64,000 nt of DNA, from positions 62,001-126,000 of the forward strand of contig NZ_LQAQ01000060.1 in NCBI RefSeq assembly GCF_001583495.1, written 5' to 3'. This document shows positions 53,394 to 62,198 of the stretch, piece after piece. The notes under the pieces are model-generated. The model searched no databases, was not told the DNA's origin, and saw only the letters and a list, made by a program, of their open reading frames with translations. Numbering within the stretch: position 1 is the stretch's first letter; each line of letters begins with the position of its first letter. Source of the DNA: Flammeovirga sp. SJP92. GTDB lineage: Bacteria > Bacteroidota > Bacteroidia > Cytophagales > Flammeovirgaceae. Both the position numbers and the translations under genes were made by a program.

Positions 53394-54530
53394 ATGGCAT
53401 TAACATTTGAAATAAAACAAAAGGATCCACAAACAAAGGCCCGTGCAGGTAAAATCACGACTGCACATGGTGAGATCCTTACACCTATATTCATGCCTGT
53501 AGGAACGGCAGGTACAGTAAAAGCAGTTCACCAAAGAGAATTAAAAGAAGATATTAATGCTGAGATCATTCTTGGCAATACTTACCACCTCTACTTAAGA
53601 CCGGGAACTGAAATTCTTGAAAAAGCAGGTGGTTTACATAAATTCAACGGATGGGACAGACCGATCCTTACTGACTCAGGGGGATATCAAGTCTTCTCAT
53701 TGGCTAACAACAGAAAAATCAAAGAAGAAGGTGTTACTTTCAGATCGCATATTGATGGTTCAAAACATTTATTCACTCCTGAAAAAGTGATGGATATTGA
53801 ACGTTCAATTGGAGCCGATATCATCATGGCTTTCGACGAATGTCCTCCTTACCCTTCTGATTATACTTATGCTAAAAACTCTATGCATATGACGCACCGC
53901 TGGTTGCAAAGATGTGTCGACAGATTAGCAGAGACTGAACCTTTATACGGTTATCACCAATCTTTATTCCCTATTGTTCAAGGAAGTACATACAAAGACT
54001 TAAGAACTCAATCTGCTGAAACCATTGCAAGTTTTGAAAGAGAAGGAAATGCGATTGGCGGTTTATCAGTGGGTGAACCTGCTGAGATGATGTATGAATT
54101 CACAGAACTTTGCTGTGATATTCTCCCTGAAGACAAACCTAGGTATTTGATGGGTGTTGGTACTCCTGCAAATATCCTTGAAAATATTGCATTAGGTGTT
54201 GATATGTTTGACTGTGTGATGCCAACACGTCAAGCAAGACACGGACATGTTTTCACTACTCAAGGTATTATGAACCTTAAAAATAAGAAGTGGGAAGATG
54301 ATTTTACTCCATTGGATGCTGAATTGGGAGGTTATGTAAGTACATTCTATTCTAAAGGCTACTTACGTCACATGTTCAAAGCCAATGAAGCTCTGGCCGG
54401 TATGGTAGCAAGTGTACACAACCTTACTTTCTATCTTTGGTTAGTGAGAGAGGCACGTCAACATATTTTAGACGGTGATTTTAGAGAATGGAAAAATGCC
54501 ATTACTCCAAAATTAATGCAACGTTTATAG
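53394..54530 (+). CDS. tgt: tRNA-guanine transglycosylase lacking the zinc-site cysteines
   Basis: A 378-residue enzyme that swaps guanine-34 for the queuine precursor in GUN-anticodon tRNAs. Catalytic motifs are present: DSGGYQVFSL with D94, GGLSVGEP, LMGVGTPANIL and FDCVMPTRQARHG (nucleophile region D273). The usual zinc motif DPxCxCYTC near residues 308-316 reads DAELGGYVS, so all three cysteines are replaced (L311, G313, S316), while the His of the site (H342, SVHNL) remains. Similar loss is, to my memory, widespread in Bacteroidota. Single gene with terminator. Confidence 0.94.
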   Translation: MALTFEIKQKDPQTKARAGKITTAHGEILTPIFMPVGTAGTVKAVHQRELKEDINAEIILGNTYHLYLRPGTEILEKAGGLHKFNGWDRPILTDSGGYQVFSLANNRKIKEEGVTFRSHIDGSKHLFTPEKVMDIERSIGADIIMAFDECPPYPSDYTYAKNSMHMTHRWLQRCVDRLAETEPLYGYHQSLFPIVQGSTYKDLRTQSAETIASFEREGNAIGGLSVGEPAEMMYEFTELCCDILPEDKPRYLMGVGTPANILENIALGVDMFDCVMPTRQARHGHVFTTQGIMNLKNKKWEDDFTPLDAELGGYVSTFYSKGYLRHMFKANEALAGMVASVHNLTFYLWLVREARQHILDGDFREWKNAITPKLMQRL

Positions 54531-54545
54531 TCTAATCCCTATTAA

Positions 54546-54601
54546 CACCAGAATAAAAGGTTTCAAACGCTGAATTTTACTTTTATTCTGGTGCTATTTT
54601 T
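54546..54601 (+). terminator. Terminator of tgt
   Basis: A 14-base stem (CACCAGAATAAAAG / CTTTTATTCTGGTG) with a 20-base loop, then CTATTTTTTTT, 16 bases after the tgt stop codon. Confidence 0.8.
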
Positions 54602-54736
54602 TTAAACAACATAACTATTTCAGCTACTGAGAGTTATTATAATGTGATAATTGAAGCACAAAAGAATTTTTACCTTCACATACTGAAGAGGTAAGGATTT
54701 CAGTTATAAAAGTGAATCATTTTTTATTACGTTTTC

Positions 54737-55303
54737 ATGAAAAAACTCTTATTTATACTGACTATCACTTTAATTTCTACTGCGTGTCAACCCTACAAAG
54801 ATGTCATAATAGATCCTTTTGCCCCAAAGTTTGTGACATATGATCAAACAAGGATGTACTTTAAAAATGTAAGAGCAAGCTATTACGATAAAGTGGACCT
54901 TCCTCAAACCGACACTGCCACACATATGAATGTCTTGCTTTATAACAAAGCCGTTCAGGATTCTACACAAGCAATCATCAACCTTCATTTAGTCACCATT
55001 GACAGCAATGACAATGCATTTATCATGTTGGCACCCAATGAATTCTTTAAAGGATATCAACTCTTCAAAGTGCATTGGGTAGACCATGGCAATGAACTGA
55101 AAGGTGAAATCAGATACAAACAGGGCGGTATGGCGGATCAATTTTTATTTACTTCAGAAATTTATAACCTGCTCAACAAAGATGATGTCACTTTTGAAAT
55201 AGAATTTGGAGACAAAAGAGTGCCTTTTTTGGATACAATAGAGGAAAAAAATGCCTTTCGTATCACTATGATTGATTTTTACAGACTGGTCACTCTCCTT
55301 TAA
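54737..55303 (+). CDS. Lipoprotein of unknown function
   Basis: A 188-residue protein with a typical lipoprotein signal (MKKLLFILTITLISTAC). The mature part is a mixed alpha/beta or beta-rich domain (VTYDQTRMYFKNVRASYYDK, FKGYQLFKVHWVDHGNELKG, FEIEFGDKRVPFLDT) with no family I recognise. Separate transcript between tgt and a methyltransferase gene. Confidence 0.65.
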   Translation: MKKLLFILTITLISTACQPYKDVIIDPFAPKFVTYDQTRMYFKNVRASYYDKVDLPQTDTATHMNVLLYNKAVQDSTQAIINLHLVTIDSNDNAFIMLAPNEFFKGYQLFKVHWVDHGNELKGEIRYKQGGMADQFLFTSEIYNLLNKDDVTFEIEFGDKRVPFLDTIEEKNAFRITMIDFYRLVTLL

Positions 55304-55399
55304 ATCACAGTTATTAACACCAAACAATTGCCCATTCAGAAAAATTGTGGTTACTTGCATAAATTTTACACTTTAGTATTTTAACCATATTTTAAGGTC

Positions 55400-56149
55400 A
55401 TGTCTCATATCACATACGGGAGAACATTAGAAGTAACAAAAGATGCAATGGGAGCGGCAATTGCCGCTTATGAAGAAGATAGAAATGAGGATTACTGTGT
55501 AAAAGTATATTCTGACTTTAGTGAGCCTGATGACATTCCTGTCCCTCTACTGTTTAGAGATGAAAAGGACATGCCAGAGATTGAAACACTGGCGTTAGAT
55601 CACTGTAAAGGTAAAATTTTGGACGTTGGAGCAGGTGCTGGATCACATGCCTTGGCACTTCAAAAAAGAGGTAAAGACGTCACAGCAATGGATATTTCAG
55701 CATTGGCAGTGGAAACCATGAAAAAAAGAGGTATTCACAATGTCATTGGTGGAAATATTTACGACTATGACGGACCAAAGTTTGACACACTTCTTATGCT
55801 GATGAATGGCATTGGACTAGTAGGAACACTAGAAGGCCTAGCTGAATTTTTAGTAAAAGCTAAAAATTTCATTCAGAAAGACGGACAAATCATTTTTGAC
55901 TCCTCAGATATCATTCATTTATTTGAAGACGAAGATGGTTCATACCTTATTGACCTTACTGCTGAATACTACGGCCAAATCCAGTATTGGATGGAATATG
56001 GCGATTTAAAAGGTGATAAATTTGACTGGCTTTATGTGAGCTACCCTGTATTGGAAGAATATGCGGCTGTAGCAGGTTACAAAGTCAATTTGATTCATGT
56101 GGGTGATTTGAACCACTACCTTGTTTCTTTAACTTTAAATAATGATTAA
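55400..56149 (+). CDS. Class I SAM-dependent methyltransferase
   Basis: A 249-residue cytosolic protein with the Rossmann-fold motif I ILDVGAGAGSHAL (about 73-85), motif II acidic residue in VTAMDISALAVE, and a motif IV-like region KFDTLLMLMNGIGLVG. The 60-residue N-terminal helix extension (DAMGAAIAAYEEDRNED) is not assigned. The substrate cannot be predicted from the sequence. Confidence 0.8.
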   Translation: MSHITYGRTLEVTKDAMGAAIAAYEEDRNEDYCVKVYSDFSEPDDIPVPLLFRDEKDMPEIETLALDHCKGKILDVGAGAGSHALALQKRGKDVTAMDISALAVETMKKRGIHNVIGGNIYDYDGPKFDTLLMLMNGIGLVGTLEGLAEFLVKAKNFIQKDGQIIFDSSDIIHLFEDEDGSYLIDLTAEYYGQIQYWMEYGDLKGDKFDWLYVSYPVLEEYAAVAGYKVNLIHVGDLNHYLVSLTLNND

Positions 56150-56249
56150 GATTGACGGTTCAATCCATTATTAAAGACCTAATACCATCGAAATAAGTAA
56201 TTTACAATAAATATACTAATCAATTAATTTTTCAATTTAAATAGAATAT

Positions 56250-57938
56250 ATGATAGAATTAACAAGAGCACAGGCGTCGAGAGCAGCAATTGAAAGAATG
56301 TATGTAGTAATGAGACATCTCTTTATAAGAGGGTACTACAAACCCGGTGGAGCATCTGGTCATGCAATCATGCAAGATTTATTAATCCTTGAACCTGAAA
56401 TTTATGGTTCTCTAGCTGACCCTCAAAAAGTCGACCTCAACGGACTTGTCTATGTTTTTGATCGTCTTCCTAAAGGAATTGAAGAAACGCGATATATCAA
56501 ATTAACATCAGAAGAAGGGTACGAGAAATCTTCATTTACAAAGATTATTCCTCAAGCAAGACGAAGAAATTGCTATCGTATTGACGAAGAACAAATGTTC
56601 ATTGAGATCACTCGAGGTAGAAGTGAAATCTATGACATCCTTACACATTTGACCTTTATATATATTGAGGCTGAAAAGATCAAACAGCACGCTCAAGATA
56701 AAAAAGGCAATGCACTAAGAGAATGGGAACAACTTGAAAAGATTGTCACAGGTGAACAAGCATTGACAAAGGAAAACGAGGAAGTAGCTTTCACTTACCT
56801 TGCGACAATTCTGGGCAGAACTTACCAAGAAACAAGAGATGCTCACCACCGCTTTATCAAGCATTCTAAGAAAAACAATGGTCTATTCCACATTGTATAC
56901 TGGTTAGGAAAACTAGCTATCAATGAGGAATTGAAGAATGAAGACAGAATCATTAGCTTCAGCCCTACCTTACGTGAAAGAATTGGTCACCACATTTATG
57001 GTGAAAGATGGGCTAATAAGATTAAAAGAACTTTACTTCACAATGGTCTTATCCACCGTCCAATTCACATTATAAGCTCAAACCTGCACAGTGTTATGAA
57101 CACGTTTTATGCTTGTGATGCATTAGGTAAAAAAGGGAAGAATACAGACTTCCTAAACTTAATGGAAGAAGTAAGCCAAGGTGACAACGGACATTTAAGA
57201 GAGAAGATCTATCACTCTGCAGTGGAAAAAGGCATGATTCAGGTACAAGAAGAATCAGGAACAAATATCTCAGTACAGATTTTTGATACTGCCAAAATTC
57301 TTCCTGCTTCTCTTCCCTCTAATATTAAGATGCCTGATGAGAAGAAAGAAGAAAATGCTCCTGTCATTGTAGTAATGGACTATGCTTTTGGTGAGCAGGC
57401 CTTTGAAACAATGGACGAGCTGTTAAAACCTTACGAATCAGAAAACGAACAAATCAACTTGGATGTTCAGAGTGTTTCTATCATGGGTAAAGCTGGCATC
57501 TTAAAAGGCGGTAAAGGTGATGTAATGACACCTACTGCTCATATTTTTGAAGGAACAGCAGACAACTACCCAGTGGAAAATGATCTTACACCAGAAGATT
57601 TCAAAGACATTAAAGATTTGAAGTTTGTAGACGGACCAATGGTGACAGTACTAGGTACATCCTTACAGAATAAAGATATTCTTACTTACTTCAAGAACTC
57701 TTCTTGGGGAGTAATGGGACTTGAAATGGAAGGTGCACACTATCAGAAAGCCATTCAAGGCGCTTCTAAAATCAGAAACAACATCAGTAAAGATGTTAAA
57801 GTAAGATATGCCTATTATGCCTCTGATAATCCTCTTATTACTGGAAGTACTTTAGCTAACGGTAGTTTAGGTCTAACTGGTGTAAAACCAACATATTACA
57901 TTACACTTAAAATATTAGAGAAAATATTCAACAGTTAA
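56250..57938 (+). CDS. DUF6909 family protein with AMP-nucleosidase-like C-terminal region
   Basis: A 562-residue cytosolic protein. The N-terminal two thirds are helical (SRAAIERMYVVMRHLFIRGY, DILTHLTFIYIEAEKIKQH) and match my memory of the Bacteroidota family DUF6909. The last about 190 residues recall the nucleoside phosphorylase fold of AMP nucleosidase: VIVVMDYAFGEQAFETMDEL, SIMGKAGILKGGKGDVM and WGVMGLEMEGAHYQKAI, where MEGAHY contains the Glu that contacts the ribose. Possible role in purine nucleotide breakdown; enzyme activity has not been read from sequence alone. It is a monocistronic gene with a strong terminator. Confidence 0.7.
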   Translation: MIELTRAQASRAAIERMYVVMRHLFIRGYYKPGGASGHAIMQDLLILEPEIYGSLADPQKVDLNGLVYVFDRLPKGIEETRYIKLTSEEGYEKSSFTKIIPQARRRNCYRIDEEQMFIEITRGRSEIYDILTHLTFIYIEAEKIKQHAQDKKGNALREWEQLEKIVTGEQALTKENEEVAFTYLATILGRTYQETRDAHHRFIKHSKKNNGLFHIVYWLGKLAINEELKNEDRIISFSPTLRERIGHHIYGERWANKIKRTLLHNGLIHRPIHIISSNLHSVMNTFYACDALGKKGKNTDFLNLMEEVSQGDNGHLREKIYHSAVEKGMIQVQEESGTNISVQIFDTAKILPASLPSNIKMPDEKKEENAPVIVVMDYAFGEQAFETMDELLKPYESENEQINLDVQSVSIMGKAGILKGGKGDVMTPTAHIFEGTADNYPVENDLTPEDFKDIKDLKFVDGPMVTVLGTSLQNKDILTYFKNSSWGVMGLEMEGAHYQKAIQGASKIRNNISKDVKVRYAYYASDNPLITGSTLANGSLGLTGVKPTYYITLKILEKIFNS

Positions 57939-57977
57939 TCACTGTGGTGTATTAAATATCTAAATATTTTAGTAGTC

Positions 57978-58012
57978 TTGCACAATGGAAGGAATTTTCT
58001 TTCATTGTGCAA
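57978..58012 (+). terminator. Terminator of the DUF6909 gene
   Basis: Stem TTGCACAATG / CATTGTGCAA, extended by GAA/TTT pairs, then TTATTTTTTAT, 40 bases after the stop codon. Confidence 0.8.
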
Positions 58013-58232
58013 TTATTTTTTATAGGAGTTTGTTATTTATTAAGGCAAAAGTTATCTGATAAATTTTAAAAGATAAATATAATTTCAAAATACCTATGTA
58101 CATTTGTAATAATACTGGAGTAGTCAGAAAAAAACTGTCATTTACGATTTATTGCGAACTGCCCGAAAATGTTTCTAATTATGATGTAAGAATACAGGTA
58201 TTCTCAATAAATTGACTACAAATAATGATGCA

Positions 58233-58253
58233 TAACTTTTGTCCTGAATACTT
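58233..58253 (+). promoter_or_regulatory. Upstream motif shared with the universal stress protein gene (site 1)
   Basis: TAACTTTT, 3 bases, CTGAATACTT, beginning 47 bases before the ATG of the acidic protein gene. The stretch upstream of the stress gene at 62157-62178 reads TAACTTTT, 4 bases, CTGAGTACTT, and both are preceded by similar TACAAA...ATGA text. Probably a shared promoter or operator. Confidence 0.4.
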
Positions 58254-58279
58254 CATAAAGTAATATAAATAAGATAGTT

Positions 58280-58534
58280 ATGAGTAAAGATAAATCTGAT
58301 CAGAACCAAGAAATTGATTGGGATGCTTTAGAAGCGGAAGATAGAGCAAATGAGGTTTCCAAAGAGGAAGCAGTGGATGTTGAAAAAATTGAGGAAGAAA
58401 AAAAGCTACTTTCTAAAGAAGAAAAGTTCAGTCCCTACCCTGATGATTTCCTTGCTGACATAAATATCATCCGAAAAGAATACGACGAAGACCAAAAAAA
58501 TAACGATTTTCAAGAAAACGACTTGGAAGAGTGA
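58280..58534 (+). CDS. Small acidic protein of unknown function
   Basis: An 84-residue, strongly acidic and charged protein (EIDWDALEAEDRANEVSKEE, then EEEKKLLSKEEKFSPYPDDF), likely helical or disordered, without signal peptide. It starts with ATG after an AT-rich leader and precedes the pseudocaspase gene by 132 bases in the same direction. No family was recognised; a partner or adaptor of the downstream protein is possible from position only. Confidence 0.6.
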   Translation: MSKDKSDQNQEIDWDALEAEDRANEVSKEEAVDVEKIEEEKKLLSKEEKFSPYPDDFLADINIIRKEYDEDQKNNDFQENDLEE

Positions 58535-58666
58535 TAATTATAATCTTTCTTGTACAATAGAGATAGCAATATCGCGTTATTTTTTAAAAGGCTTCCTTTT
58601 ATCCCTTATTTCCACCTATTGGGAAGACTATTTTTATGTTAAGAATACTTTCATTAATACTCTAAT

Positions 58667-61600
58667 ATGCCATTGATGTTTGATTCATCAAAATCCCGAG
58701 CTATACTCATAGGTATAGGTACTTTTTTAAAAGACGATGATCTTCATAGACGTGAGCATGTTTATAAAGATATCAGCTTATTAAGAGATACATTAACCGA
58801 TACTCAGATCCTTGGAATTCATGAGAAAGACATTATTTCCCTAGTTGATTCTGAAGGGAATACAATGATCAAAGAACGTATTGCTGAAGTAGCAGATGCT
58901 ACTGAGGATACGTTAATACTATTTTACTCAGGCTATCTCATTGAAAGAAAAGGAAAATTGATTCTTTCATCTCCCCATACTACTATTAATCAATGTCATA
59001 TCAATGGCATTCCTTTGAACGAAGTACAGGAGATCATTAGTGAATCAGAAGCAAAGCGAGTGTTTATTATTCTGGACGCCGACTACAGAAGGGCCAACAA
59101 AGCGGAAGATTCATCTGACACTTCAATCAAGGAACTTCTAACATTAGGCTCAAAGAAAACTTATATTGTCTCTGAATTTGGCAAAGTCAATGCCGATAAA
59201 ACAATTGCCTCTGAACTAACCAGTTTATTCCAAACTGGCATTGAGGAAGAAAGAGAAGTATTGACACTAAATGACGTAAAAAGTCATTTCAATAAAGACG
59301 ATGCACTCCGCGAAGTATTGTTCATCACTAATGAAAAAGATGACATCCCGATTTGCCTTAATAAAAGGTTCTCAAAAGCCAAAAAGTTGAGAAGCGAAAT
59401 TGAAAGCAAATTTGAGGAGAAAAAATTCGAGGAAGCTTTACCGCTTCTAAGAGAGGGAATTGAACTTTTCGAAAATGACGATGAGTTCAATAATATGGCT
59501 GCTTTCATTGAAACACTACATCAAGCTGATCAGATGTTTGACAACGAAAGCTATGATGCCGCCAAAAATAGATATCAAGCTGCTTTTGAAATCATCAATG
59601 AAGATACTGCCTATAAAGGCATTATTAAATCATTGGAAAAAATTGCGAACAGTCATTACGACAACGAAGATTTCGAAGCATCAAAACAAACATATACTGA
59701 ACTGCTGAAGTATGATTCTGATAATGAATTATACAATGAAAAAGTAAATTACTGTGATAATGAATTACAGTTTGCTTCTCATATTGACTTGGGTGACAAG
59801 GCTTATTTTGAGAATAAATTTACAATTGCAAAAGAGCATTACAGTAAAGCTTTAGAATTTAGAAAAGATCCTGTTGTTCTTCGTAGAAAAGAAGAGTGCG
59901 ATAAGATTTTATCTAGAGAGGAAAAGTTAAGAGAAGAGATAAAAGCTGAACTTCAAAAAGAAATCAAGGAAAACCTTGACAAGGAAGTTGAAGAACAGGT
60001 AAAAAATAAAGAGCTTGAATTAAAAGAACAATTACGTACTCAATTGGAAAGCGAGCTTTCTTCTGAATTATTGCCTAAGGCAAAAGATGAAGTGACACAG
60101 GAGATGGAAACTACCATTTGGAAGAAAACTGCAATCTGGAATAGTATTGAAGGGTATCAGTTTTATCTTTCTATGTTCCCAGAAGGTCATTTTACGACGA
60201 AAGCAAATCAAAGAATTGATCAAATTCATAAAAAGAAATTAGCTCAAAAAATGGGTGAAGTTACTCCTATTCCTGTAGCTAAGATCATTGATAAAAAAGA
60301 ACCTGTCAAAGAAGAGCTCAATATTGAAAGAGCACTTCTAATGGACCTTAGAATGGAACCCATTGAAGATGTGCTTGCCAAAATTGAAGAATCAAGAGGC
60401 TTAAAAGGTGAAGTTTTACTTTGGACAGATAATGAGCGCATTCAATTGGAAAGAAATGAAGAAGAAAATGAGTATGTAGCCACTACTCCTGCTCCTTCAA
60501 TTTCTGAATTGGATGAGGTTATGAATGAAGCCATAAAAGAAGTTGAGGAAGAGGATAGCACACCTGCTATTACTCAACCTGAAATTACTGAGGTTTCATC
60601 AGATTCATTCTCAATTGAAGAAGCGCAAGAGCTATCCAATGCAGTTCAAGAAACTCCAGAAGAGATCACTCTACAAGATTCAATCATTGAAGAGGTAGTA
60701 GAACTTTCTGAAGTAGAACCTGATCCAGTTGTTACTACCACTCCATCTGACAACAACTCTTTAGAACAATTAAGCGAAGAAGAACTATGGATTCGCTCTG
60801 AAAGGTTGAATACAAAAGAGGGATATCTGGAGTATATCAATTACACGAAAACAGCTGATCAGATTGCTGAGGCCTATTATAGAATCAACAAGATTGATCA
60901 GGGTGAAATTCCAGAAGTTTCTCCAAATATAACACCTGAGTTCACTCCGGTTGAAGAGCCTGTTGTAGTTGAGGATACAGTTGCTGAGGAAACTACAAAT
61001 GAGATCATCGAAGAGAAATCTGTTCTTAATGAAGTAATCGAAGTAGAAACACCTCAACCTGAAGTTGAAGAAACTCATACTCCTGTTTCCAACACGGTAT
61101 TTATTGATGGAATGGATGAGGAAACGCTATGGCAGACAGCACTTTCAATTAACACCATAGATTCTTACAAGGAATACCTTAACCGTACTGAATCAAATGA
61201 TTATTTGGCAGATGCTTACTCTAATATCAATACCATTCAGCATGGAGATTTTGTGGACACTTCAGCTCCAGAGAAAGAAAATGAGGTAAGTTTCACTCCA
61301 ACTTCTTTTGAAGAGATTGATTTTGGAAGCAGTGAAACTACTGAAGAAACAACTCCAGAGCCAGAGCCTGAAAGTGAAACATCTTCTTTTATAATAGAAG
61401 AAATTCCAGAACCAGTACCTGAAGTTTTATCAACTGATATTCCTGAAAATGGTGTTGATCCAATCCTTAGTGAAGAAACAACAGCTACTTCTTTAAATGG
61501 TTTCGAAAGTACTGAAATTACTTCTTCAATAGAAACTACATCAGAAATTGAAACTGAAGTAGAGACAGAAACAGAAGTAGAAGTGAAAGTTGAAGAACCT

Positions 61601-61915
61601 GCTGATGATTTATCTTTTGCTGATGAGGTAATGGAATTGAATGAAGACGAAGAGGATCTTTGGAAAAACACTTGCGAGGAAAATACTTTAGGAGCTTACT
61701 TCAATTATCTTAACCTTACTACACAGAAAAAATACTGGAAGGAGGCGAAAGAAAAAATCAGCTCTCTAAAAAATGATTCACAAGCAAAAGAGGAAGATGA
61801 TTGGAAGCGTGCTCAAGAGATTGACACTATTGAAGGTTATAAAACTTACATCAGAAAGTATCCTCTTGGCAATTACTACGCAGCTGCAATGATGCGACTA
61901 GGAAAATTAGAATAA
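58667..61915 (+). CDS. Pseudocaspase with TPR, coiled coil and five W/Y repeats
   Basis: A 1082-residue protein without signal peptide. Residues about 8-225 match the bacterial caspase-like (C14) fold: RAILIGIGTF, VYKDISLLRDTL, LILFYSGY, RVFIILDADY. The catalytic His of FYSGHG is Y90, and the Cys of LDxC is D139, so peptidase activity is not expected. Then TPR-like helices (about 240-400), a charged coiled coil (about 405-475), and five repeats of the form xxWxxAxxxNTxxxYxxYLxxxPxxxY at about 482-520, 705-745, 817-855, 993-1033 and 1042-1082. Acidic low-complexity linkers (ETEVETETEVEVKVEE) separate them. Likely a cytosolic scaffold derived from a caspase-like effector. Confidence 0.75.
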   Translation: MPLMFDSSKSRAILIGIGTFLKDDDLHRREHVYKDISLLRDTLTDTQILGIHEKDIISLVDSEGNTMIKERIAEVADATEDTLILFYSGYLIERKGKLILSSPHTTINQCHINGIPLNEVQEIISESEAKRVFIILDADYRRANKAEDSSDTSIKELLTLGSKKTYIVSEFGKVNADKTIASELTSLFQTGIEEEREVLTLNDVKSHFNKDDALREVLFITNEKDDIPICLNKRFSKAKKLRSEIESKFEEKKFEEALPLLREGIELFENDDEFNNMAAFIETLHQADQMFDNESYDAAKNRYQAAFEIINEDTAYKGIIKSLEKIANSHYDNEDFEASKQTYTELLKYDSDNELYNEKVNYCDNELQFASHIDLGDKAYFENKFTIAKEHYSKALEFRKDPVVLRRKEECDKILSREEKLREEIKAELQKEIKENLDKEVEEQVKNKELELKEQLRTQLESELSSELLPKAKDEVTQEMETTIWKKTAIWNSIEGYQFYLSMFPEGHFTTKANQRIDQIHKKKLAQKMGEVTPIPVAKIIDKKEPVKEELNIERALLMDLRMEPIEDVLAKIEESRGLKGEVLLWTDNERIQLERNEEENEYVATTPAPSISELDEVMNEAIKEVEEEDSTPAITQPEITEVSSDSFSIEEAQELSNAVQETPEEITLQDSIIEEVVELSEVEPDPVVTTTPSDNNSLEQLSEEELWIRSERLNTKEGYLEYINYTKTADQIAEAYYRINKIDQGEIPEVSPNITPEFTPVEEPVVVEDTVAEETTNEIIEEKSVLNEVIEVETPQPEVEETHTPVSNTVFIDGMDEETLWQTALSINTIDSYKEYLNRTESNDYLADAYSNINTIQHGDFVDTSAPEKENEVSFTPTSFEEIDFGSSETTEETTPEPEPESETSSFIIEEIPEPVPEVLSTDIPENGVDPILSEETTATSLNGFESTEITSSIETTSEIETEVETETEVEVKVEEPADDLSFADEVMELNEDEEDLWKNTCEENTLGAYFNYLNLTTQKKYWKEAKEKISSLKNDSQAKEEDDWKRAQEIDTIEGYKTYIRKYPLGNYYAAAMMRLGKLE

Positions 61916-61953
61916 ACAGAGTACTCTCTGAGTATCAAATCATTATTTAATGT

Positions 61954-61995
61954 AAAAGTAGGCCTTGTTTCTAAAGAAGCAAGGCCTTACTTTTT
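61954..61995 (+). terminator. Terminator of the pseudocaspase gene
   Basis: Stem GGCCTTG / CAAGGCC, extended by AAAAGTA / TTACTTTTT pairs, 12-base loop, T-run on the plus strand, 40 bases after the stop codon. Confidence 0.75.
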
Positions 61996-62156
61996 GTTAA
62001 AAAATATAAGTTTCATTAAAGTGTAAATTTGTTGATCACAATCATTGGATATTAATAAATATTTACGAAAATTATGTATATAAAAATCACTATCAAACGT
62101 AAATAATAGTAAGAAGTGAAACTGAATTAACTGTAGTACAAAGACAAAATGACGAG

Positions 62157-62178
62157 TAACTTTTTTGACTGAGTACTT
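62157..62178 (+). promoter_or_regulatory. Upstream motif shared with the acidic protein gene (site 2)
   Basis: TAACTTTT, 4 bases, CTGAGTACTT, starting 42 bases before the ATG of the stress protein gene; counterpart of 58233-58253. Confidence 0.4.
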
Positions 62179-62198
62179 TACTATAAAAGATTAATATT

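Larger units (their letters stand above)
57939..58279. other. Intergenic region upstream of the small acidic protein gene
   Basis: About 340 bases holding the DUF6909 terminator (57978-58012), a TACATTTG box (58099-58106) without a clear -33 partner, and the motif shared with the universal stress gene (58233-58253). Confidence 0.5.

Noticed and set aside
61237-61671. 144-codon minus-strand frame rich in Ser, Val and Thr
   Set aside because: It mirrors the acidic low-complexity Glu/Thr linker of the pseudocaspase protein and has no independent signal.
60111-61900. Repeats in the pseudocaspase gene considered as a DNA repeat or CRISPR-like array
   Set aside because: Similarity is at protein level with variable spacing; the DNA is not repeated closely.
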